NCBI GenBank assembly: GCA_937892015.1
Contig: CALAUY010000169.1
Coordinates: 1-12,013 of the forward strand
Direction: 5' to 3'
From: an uncultured Bacteroidales bacterium
Lineage (GTDB): Bacteria > Bacteroidota > Bacteroidia > Bacteroidales > Paludibacteraceae
DNA length: 12,013 nt
Numbering within the stretch: the first letter of the stretch is position 1; the number at the start of each line of letters is the position of its first letter. The notes beneath the pieces were generated by a model. That model searched no databases, was not told the DNA's origin, and saw only the letters and a list, made by a program, of their open reading frames with translations. Below are positions 7,203 through 12,013 of the stretch, in pieces. The position numbers were made by a program, and so were the translations under genes.

Positions 7203-9035
7203 ACCGTTTACAGAAGCGAGGAACTCATCGTTGTCGGCAGTTACCTCAATACGTTTCTTGAGGAACTCCATGGCTTCTACGGAGTTCATATCGCTCAGAT
7301 AGTTGCGTATCTGCCACATGCGGCTGAGAATCTCGGGTGGTAACAGAAGGTCATCGCGACGGGTGGATGATGCCATGATATCCACTGCCGGGAAGACGCG
7401 TTTGTTGGAGAGTTTGCGGTCGAGTTGCAGCTCCATGTTTCCCGTTCCCTTGAACTCCTCGAAGATGACGTCGTCCATCTTGCTGCCGGTCTCCGTGAGC
7501 GCGGTGGCGAGAATGGTGAGCGACCCTCCCCCTTCGATGTTTCGGGCGGCGCCGAAGAAGCGTTTGGGCTTCTGCAGGGCGTTGGCGTCCACGCCGCCGG
7601 TGAGCACCTTGCCCGACGCGGGCTGCACGGTGTTGTATGCGCGGGCCAGGCGGGTGATGGAATCCAGCAGGATGACCACGTCGTGCCCGCATTCCACCAG
7701 CCTGCGCGCTTTTTCCAGCACCATGTTGGCCACCTTCACGTGGTGGTCCGCCGGTTCGTCGAAGGTGGAAGCCACCACCTCGGCCTTGACGCTGCGCTGC
7801 ATGTCCGTCACCTCCTCGGGGCGCTCGTCAATGAGCAGCACGATTTCGTAAACCTCGGGGTGATTGTCCGCGATGGCGTTGGCTATGCTCTTGAGCAGCA
7901 TGGTCTTGCCGGTTTTCGGCTGGCTCACGATAAGGCCGCGCTGCCCCTTCCCTATGGGCGAGAATAGATCCACGATGCGGCAGGAGTTGTCCGAGCTGTG
8001 CCCGTTGCCGGTGAGGTTGAATTTTTCGTCCGGGAAGAGCGGAGTGAGGAAGTCGAAGGGAACGCGGTCCCTGATGAATTCGGGAGAGCGCCCGTTGACG
8101 AGCTTGATTTTCGCGAGCGGGAAGTACTTGTCGCCTTCGCGCGGCGGGCGGATGTCTCCGGTGACGGTGTCGCCGTTCTTGAGCGCGTTCTGCTTTATCT
8201 GCTGCTGGGAGACATAGACGTCGTCGGGGGAATTGAGATAATTGTAGTCCGAAGAGCGCAGGAATCCGTAGCCGTCAGGCATGATTTCCAGCACGCCGGT
8301 GGCTTCTACGGTGCCCTCGAATTCGGGAATCCTTGGCCTCTGCGGCTTCTGCTGGTTCTGCTGCTGATTGTTCTGCTGATTGTTCGGGGAATTCTGCTGA
8401 CGGGGCTTCAGGTACTCGTTGCGAGCGTCGTCCAGCTGCTGTCTTGCGGCTTCGCGCATCTGCACCGGAGCCTCCGGCTGGGCGGCATCAGCCTGTGCAG
8501 GGGCGGATGAGGGGGCCGGAACGGCCTCGGCCATAGGTTCCTGCTTCTGGCGGCGTCCCCTGCCCTTCTGGCCCTCTTTGGGCTCACTGGGCTTTTCCGC
8601 TTCGGGTGCGGGAACGGGCTCCGTAGCCTTCTGCGGCTGCTTCGGGGCGTTCTGGGGCTGCCTGGCGGCATCTTCCTGCGCTTTGTCCGCCTTCCTGGGG
8701 CGGCCGCGGCGTTTCGAGGGGGCCGCGTCACCCTGCTCCTTCACGGGAGCGGGCTCGGCTTCTTTTTCCACGGCCTTGGCGGCCGGTTTGGCTTCCGCAG
8801 GCTTTGCTTCGGCGGCAGGCTTGGCGGGTGTTGAATCTTTCCTGGGACGTCCCCTGCGTGCCTTGGGCTTTTCTTCCGGAAGCTTCTTTGCAGCGGAAGC
8901 GGCCTCGGCATCCAGAATCGCGTAAGCCAGATTCTCGTTGTCAAGGGATTTTGTTTTTTTTATTTCAAGTTCGCTGGCCACGGATTCGAGATGCTCTCTG
9001 TCCATCTTGCTCAGCTCGTAAAGACTGTGTGGCAT
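7200..9035 (-). CDS. rho: Transcription termination factor Rho with long low-complexity insert
   Basis: A 611-residue hexameric RNA-dependent ATPase that ends transcription. Residues 1-50 form the Rho_N helical domain. Residues 50-225 are a disordered Ala/Pro/Lys/Glu linker with two RRGRPRK motifs (60-66 and 109-115), a KGRGRRQK stretch and a Q/N-rich run (about 203-221). The cold-shock-like RNA-binding fold follows from 227, with DGYGFLRS (244-251). The ATPase core has Walker A QPKTGKT (372-378), Walker B VVILLDSITRLARAYN, the Q/R-loop region LTGGVDANALQKPKRFFGAARNIEGGG and ETGSKMDDVIFEEFKGTGN. Long Rho inserts are usual in Bacteroidota. The ATG at 9033-9035 follows a good promoter. Oddity: the 3' part (7200 to about 7400) has much lower GC and different codons from the rest, so this reading frame may join two genomes. 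The frame is intact throughout. Confidence 0.95.
   Translation of the reverse strand: MPHSLYELSKMDREHLESVASELEIKKTKSLDNENLAYAILDAEAASAAKKLPEEKPKARRGRPRKDSTPAKPAAEAKPAEAKPAAKAVEKEAEPAPVKEQGDAAPSKRRGRPRKADKAQEDAARQPQNAPKQPQKATEPVPAPEAEKPSEPKEGQKGRGRRQKQEPMAEAVPAPSSAPAQADAAQPEAPVQMREAARQQLDDARNEYLKPRQQNSPNNQQNNQQQNQQKPQRPRIPEFEGTVEATGVLEIMPDGYGFLRSSDYNYLNSPDDVYVSQQQIKQNALKNGDTVTGDIRPPREGDKYFPLAKIKLVNGRSPEFIRDRVPFDFLTPLFPDEKFNLTGNGHSSDNSCRIVDLFSPIGKGQRGLIVSQPKTGKTMLLKSIANAIADNHPEVYEIVLLIDERPEEVTDMQRSVKAEVVASTFDEPADHHVKVANMVLEKARRLVECGHDVVILLDSITRLARAYNTVQPASGKVLTGGVDANALQKPKRFFGAARNIEGGGSLTILATALTETGSKMDDVIFEEFKGTGNMELQLDRKLSNKRVFPAVDIMASSTRRDDLLLPPEILSRMWQIRNYLSDMNSVEAMEFLKKRIEVTADNDEFLASVNG
7350..7500. 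other. Composition joint inside rho (possible chimera or recombination point)
   Basis: My hand counts of G+C per 60-base line are 28, 29, 33, 33, 36, 40, 43 and 39 from 7201 to 7680, a rise from about 47% to 65-72%. Sampled lines in the left genes give about 52-55%, and lines in pncB and mnmE about 62-70%. On the left, leucine TTA, proline CCA and ATC/ATT isoleucine are seen; on the right CTG, CCC/CCG and frequent ATA appear. The exact crossover cannot be fixed by eye because this part of rho is highly conserved. Confidence 0.6.
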
Positions 9036-9060
9036 TTGGAGATATTTGATATGTGAATAA

Positions 9061-9084
9061 AGCGCCTTCCGACCGGAAGACGCT
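9061..9084. other. Inverted repeat between the rho promoter and the rho start
   Basis: AGCGCCTTCC (9061-9070) and GGAAGACGCT (9075-9084) pair over 10 positions around a 4-base loop, with one G-T wobble. On the minus strand it lies right after the -7 element of the rho promoter and about 26 bases before the rho ATG. It is followed by TTATT and not a long T run. It could be a weak terminator for pncB, or a structure at or near the 5' end of the rho transcript affecting Rho's own expression. The role is not decided by the sequence. Confidence 0.55.
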
Positions 9085-9117
9085 GCAAATGTACTAAAAA
9101 TATTTCATCCGCGCAAG
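9085..9117 (-). promoter_or_regulatory. Bacteroidota-type promoter for rho
   Basis: On the minus strand, CTTG (9117-9114) is followed after 20 bases by TACATTTGC (9093-9085), matching TTTG-N20-TAnnTTTG with one mismatch in the upstream box. It lies in the 88-base gap between the pncB stop and the rho ATG, so rho (and possibly the genes after it) can be transcribed apart from pncB. Confidence 0.65.
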
Positions 9118-9123
9118 AGCGCC

Positions 9124-10302
9124 CTAACCCTCCAGGTGCAGTTCGTAGGAGGCGACCTGGAACTCCTTGTCGTCCCCCATGTGCTTGCCCAGGTCGTCGG
9201 AAATCTTTATCACCTTCTCCCACGGGTCCTTGCCGCTCATGCGGCAGCGGGACAGCTTCATCACTATGTTTGCGGGCTTGTAGCCTTCTAAGCCTGGGTC
9301 GCAGGTGATGTTAGTGCCTATTCCTGCGCTGAACTTGATCCTGCCGCGGAAATAGTCCGCAATTTCCTTGTACCTGGGGAAATCGAGCGCGTTGGAGAAG
9401 ACTATTATCTTGGACTTAGGGTCTATGCCGAACTCCTTCAGGCGGGCGATGATGGCGTCGCCCACCGCCTTCTCGTCGCCGGAGTCCTGGCGGAAACCGT
9501 CCAGCAGCTTCGCCTGCTTCATGGTGAGGGTGCGGAGGAAACTTCCGGTGGTGAAGGTGTCTATCAGCGCCGTGCCGAGCGCGCCGTCATATACTTTTAT
9601 CCAGTCTTCAAGGGAGAAGTAATTTGCTCTCTTGTAGCCATATACGCCGCTGTGGAACATAACCCATTCGTGCGGGAAGGTGCCTATGGGCGTCATGGAG
9701 TATTTCATGGCGAAGTACACGTTGGAGGTGCCGGCGCAGTACTCCGGGCATTTCTCCTTCAGCCGCGCGACTATGGCGTCGTGCAGTACCGACGAAAACC
9801 TGCGGCGCGTGCCGAACTCGCTGAAGGAAAGGGCGTACTTGTTGGCGCTTTCCAGTTTTGCGTCGAGCAGCCCCAGCGCCGTCTCCACGTTGACCTGAAC
9901 CCCGCGCACCCGGTTGCGCAACTCCGCCACGATGGCCAGGACGGGAACCTCGTAAAGGGTGACCTTGTACAGCAGGTCGGTCACTTCTATATGCAGATGC
10001 CCCTCCGCGTCCAGGGAGGCGTCGATGCGGCCGGCGTCGAAACGGAAGCCGCGCAGCCATTCCCAATAGTTCTGCGGCACGTATCTGATGCGGGAGCAGA
10101 CGTATTCGAACTCCCCGTCGGTGAGGGCGAGCCTCGAAAGGTTGGCGAACTCTTCCCTTAGGGCGGCGAGGAAGGTCTCGTCGTACACCTCGTTCGCACG
10201 GTCATTGAAAGTGAAGGTGCCCTCCGCCAGCGGATACAGCTGGAAATATGCGTTGGAGGTGGAGAATTTGTAGAGATCGGTGTCGAGAATGCTCAGTATC
10301 AT
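9124..10302 (-). CDS. pncB: Nicotinate phosphoribosyltransferase
   Basis: A 392-residue enzyme of the Preiss-Handler NAD salvage route, joining nicotinate to PRPP with ATP hydrolysis to make nicotinate mononucleotide in the cytoplasm. Visible family marks: N-terminal LDTDLYKFS, the FSEFGTRRRFS segment, PIGTFPHEW with the His expected to be transiently phosphorylated (H211), GFRQDSGD and FSAGIGTN near the PRPP site. Length agrees with the usual 390-400. I use the ATG at 10300-10302 (MILSILDTDLYKF). The open frame continues upstream to 10476, but that part overlaps the divergent mnmE and lacks family sequence. GC is high (about 62% in a sampled line), with frequent ATA isoleucine, matching mnmE and unlike the genes left of rho. 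It is divergent from mnmE with a 52-base gap. Confidence 0.95.
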   Translation of the reverse strand: MILSILDTDLYKFSTSNAYFQLYPLAEGTFTFNDRANEVYDETFLAALREEFANLSRLALTDGEFEYVCSRIRYVPQNYWEWLRGFRFDAGRIDASLDAEGHLHIEVTDLLYKVTLYEVPVLAIVAELRNRVRGVQVNVETALGLLDAKLESANKYALSFSEFGTRRRFSSVLHDAIVARLKEKCPEYCAGTSNVYFAMKYSMTPIGTFPHEWVMFHSGVYGYKRANYFSLEDWIKVYDGALGTALIDTFTTGSFLRTLTMKQAKLLDGFRQDSGDEKAVGDAIIARLKEFGIDPKSKIIVFSNALDFPRYKEIADYFRGRIKFSAGIGTNITCDPGLEGYKPANIVMKLSRCRMSGKDPWEKVIKISDDLGKHMGDDKEFQVASYELHLEG

Positions 10303-10319
10303 GGCAATAGTTTCAGTCG

Positions 10320-10327
10320 CACAAAGA
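10320..10327 (-). promoter_or_regulatory. Possible -7 element for pncB
   Basis: On the minus strand TATCTTTG matches the TAnnTTTG half of the Bacteroidota promoter and would start transcription about 12 bases before the pncB ATG. No clear TTTG box lies at the proper distance upstream, so this is tentative. For mnmE on the plus strand I see only TATATTCG (10343-10350), too close to the ATG to be convincing. Confidence 0.35.
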
Positions 10328-10354
10328 TAGTCTTTTTTTTGTATATTCGCCTTC

Positions 10355-11848
10355 ATGAAGCACATCCAGGATACCATCTGCGCACCTGCAAGCTCCGTGG
10401 GCGGCGGTGCAATCTCAGTCATCCGCGTAAGCGGTCCGGACGCCCTCCTGCTGGCGGACAAAGTGGTCGCCTTCAAGACGGGGGCGGCCCTCTCCTCCGA
10501 AGGTTACACGCTCAAGTACGGCACCGTGCCGGACGTGGACGACGTGCTCGTCGCCGTATTTCGCGCCCCCCACTCCTACACCGGGGAGGATGCGGTGGAA
10601 ATCAGCTGCCACGGCTCCGTTTACATCGTCCGGAGCATCCTGCAGCGGCTTGTGGACGCCGGGGCCCGGATGGCGGAACCGGGAGAGTTCACCCGCAGGG
10701 CTTTCGCCGCCGGCAAGATGGACCTCGCACAGGCGGAGGCTGTGGCAGACCTCATTGCCGCGGACTCTGCAGCTTCGCACCGAGTGGCGCTCAGCCAGCT
10801 CAGGGGCGGTTATTCCAGGGAGCTGCGGGAGTTGCGGGAAAAGCTTATGGACATAGCTGCGCTGATGGAGCTGGAGCTGGATTTCAGCGAGGAGGACGTG
10901 CAGTTCGCCGGCCGCGCCCAACTGCAAAACCTGCTGGATTCGGCCATCTTCCGAATCGAAAAGCTCGCCTCTTCCTTCAAGGAGGGCAACGCCATCAAGA
11001 ACGGCGTCCCGGTAGCCATAGCGGGCGCGGTGAACGCCGGCAAGAGCACGCTGCTCAACGCCCTGCTGGGTGAACAGCGCGCCATCGTTTCGGACATTCC
11101 GGGCACCACCCGCGACACCGTGGAGGAAACCCTCAGCCTGGACGGCATACTCTTCCGCTTCATCGACACCGCGGGCCTGCGGGAAAGCGCCGACAGCATA
11201 GAGAAAATAGGCATAGAACGCTCATACTCAAGCATTTCCAAGGCGGAGGCGGTGATAGGCGTGCTGGACGGCTGCGCCCAGCTGAAGGATGTGCAGAAGG
11301 CTTGCGCAACCATAGTTGCCAGCGTGCCGGAGGACAAGACGCTCATCCTGGTGCGCAACAAAGTGGATTCCTACGATGCCATAGCGCCCGAGGAGTTCCC
11401 GAAGGTGGACAGCTTCTACCGGGTGCTGCCGCTCAAATACCCCGCCTTCGGCACTTACGACCTCGATCCGGAAAAGCTCGCGGAAAAGCTGGCCTTCTAT
11501 CTGGAAAAGAAGGGCGTACGCGTCCCGCCGGATTTCAGGATCCTGGACATATCCGCGCTCACCGGCGAAGGCCTCGACACCCTGAAGGGCCTGCTTGTGG
11601 CGTCGCGCCGCCAGGGCGTCCCGGACTCCAATGCCACCCTGGTGACGAACCTCCGCCACTACGAGGCCCTGGTCCGTGCCCAGGACGACCTGCGCCAGGT
11701 GCAGGTCGGTCTCGACCGCCAAACCCCCACGGACCTTGTCGTGCAGGACCTTCGCGACGCCATCTACGAACTCGGCACCATCTTCGGTGAAGTCACCACC
11801 GAAGACATCCTAGACACCATCTTCAGCAGGTTCTGCATCGGAAAATAA
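10355..11848 (+). CDS. mnmE: tRNA U34 modification GTPase MnmE, with extra segment in the G domain
   Basis: A 497-residue GTPase that acts with MnmG to place the carboxymethylaminomethyl (or related) group on uridine 34 of certain tRNAs. The N-terminal folate-binding domain (about 1-120) has DTICAPASSVGGGAISVIRVSG and the PHSYTGEDAVEISCHG motif. The embedded Ras-like G domain shows G1 GAVNAGKS (224-231), the TTRDT switch, G3 DTAGLRE, G4 NKVD and G5 SALTGEG. The C-terminal FCIGK carries the conserved functional cysteine (Cys494). The gap between NKVD and SALTGEG is 61 residues, against about 19 in E. coli MnmE; this accounts for nearly all the extra length (497 versus 454). The ATG at 10355-10357 is close to the family start. 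It is transcribed away from pncB; the 3' side is an AT-richer tail with inverted repeats. Confidence 0.95.
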   Translation: MKHIQDTICAPASSVGGGAISVIRVSGPDALLLADKVVAFKTGAALSSEGYTLKYGTVPDVDDVLVAVFRAPHSYTGEDAVEISCHGSVYIVRSILQRLVDAGARMAEPGEFTRRAFAAGKMDLAQAEAVADLIAADSAASHRVALSQLRGGYSRELRELREKLMDIAALMELELDFSEEDVQFAGRAQLQNLLDSAIFRIEKLASSFKEGNAIKNGVPVAIAGAVNAGKSTLLNALLGEQRAIVSDIPGTTRDTVEETLSLDGILFRFIDTAGLRESADSIEKIGIERSYSSISKAEAVIGVLDGCAQLKDVQKACATIVASVPEDKTLILVRNKVDSYDAIAPEEFPKVDSFYRVLPLKYPAFGTYDLDPEKLAEKLAFYLEKKGVRVPPDFRILDISALTGEGLDTLKGLLVASRRQGVPDSNATLVTNLRHYEALVRAQDDLRQVQVGLDRQTPTDLVVQDLRDAIYELGTIFGEVTTEDILDTIFSRFCIGK

Positions 11849-11897
11849 GAAACGAAAACACGGGAAAACGACAGAAAACTCTTCTTTTCAAAAAACC

Positions 11898-11928
11898 TTG
11901 TAATCTACTTAATAATAGGTAGTTACAA
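11898..11928. other. Strong inverted repeat downstream of mnmE
   Basis: TTGTAA (11898-11903), one bulged T, CTACTTA (11905-11911), loop ATAA, then TAGGTAG (11916-11922) and TTACAA (11923-11928). The arms pair over 13 positions with one G-T pair and one bulge. No T run follows on the plus strand, so a standard mnmE terminator is doubtful. The form would also suit a protein-binding or recombinase core site. Confidence 0.65.
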
Positions 11929-11979
11929 CACCACCTGACCAAAACCTCGTTTTCATCAGTTTTCAATAGGCCTCAATTT

Positions 11980-12009
11980 GGGGGACAAAAATATTTGTTT
12001 TTGTCCCCC
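11980..12009. other. Perfect 12-base inverted repeat at the right edge
   Basis: GGGGGACAAAAA (11980-11991) and TTTTTGTCCCCC (11998-12009) are perfect complements around the 6-base loop TATTTG. It could be a terminator whose T-rich part is inside the stem, an operator, or the end of a mobile element whose body lies beyond the window. The sequence ends four bases later, so the context is missing. Confidence 0.75.
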
Positions 12010-12013
12010 GTGT

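Noticed and set aside
7425..7967. 180-residue plus-strand open frame inside rho
   Set aside because: It lies opposite the conserved Rho ATPase core, whose motifs fully explain the sequence; long antisense frames are expected at this GC.
9652..10161. 169-residue plus-strand open frame inside pncB
   Set aside because: It is antisense to a well-conserved enzyme, has no recognisable domain, and no promoter is seen.
10303..10476. Longer N-terminus for the nicotinate phosphoribosyltransferase
   Set aside because: The extra 58 codons overlap the start of the divergent mnmE and do not resemble the family, which begins at the LDTDLYKFS region.
10415..10927. 170-residue open frame on the minus strand inside mnmE
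   Set aside because: It is a shadow frame in high-GC coding DNA; the plus frame has all MnmE motifs and this one shows no recognisable domain.

Overview
The window looks like Bacteroidota DNA (order Bacteroidales likely). It carries a PorT-type component of the type IX secretion/gliding system, a Rho factor with a long low-complexity insert, and promoters of the Bacteroidota pattern (TTTG, about 20 bases, TAnnTTTG). Few starts have a Shine-Dalgarno sequence. There are nine clear protein genes. I see no tRNA, rRNA, CRISPR array or complete mobile element.

Layout from left to right. Bases 43-7202 form a tight set of minus-strand genes. In transcription order these are the end of rho, then aroQ (type II dehydroquinase), porT, a patatin-like phospholipase, gltX (GluRS) and recQ. 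After a canonical promoter come a YycJ/WalJ-type metallo-beta-lactamase-fold hydrolase and a polyprenol-phosphate mannosyltransferase. Junctions are very short: GTGA overlap of aroQ/porT, 1 base between porT and the patatin gene, 6 bases gltX/recQ, 7 bases hydrolase/mannosyltransferase. Bases 7500-12013 carry the rest of rho, pncB (nicotinate phosphoribosyltransferase, minus) and the divergent mnmE (tRNA wobble-uridine GTPase, plus). The window ends in an AT-richer tail with two strong inverted repeats.

The most important observation concerns how far the window can be trusted as one genome. Inside the 3' part of rho, GC content climbs from about 47-48% (7201-7320) to about 65-72% (7501-7680), and codon choice shifts with it. 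Genes to the left are near 50-55% GC in sampled lines; those to the right are about 62-70%. The step lies in the most conserved part of rho, where two different Bacteroidota genomes would share sequence. This suggests either a chimeric metagenome contig or a real homologous-recombination joint. A 29-base tandem duplication, 2.5 copies, sits about 150-300 bases away at the rho/aroQ boundary and duplicates the aroQ start.

The genes are mostly housekeeping: shikimate pathway, tRNA charging, tRNA modification, NAD salvage, transcription termination and DNA repair. I found no convincing new multi-gene system. The items worth a second look are the rho joint, the aroQ-start duplication, a RecQ that ends without its zinc-binding cysteines, an MnmE with an extra segment of about 42 residues in the G domain, the repeat-filled gltX leader, and the paired inverted repeats after mnmE.
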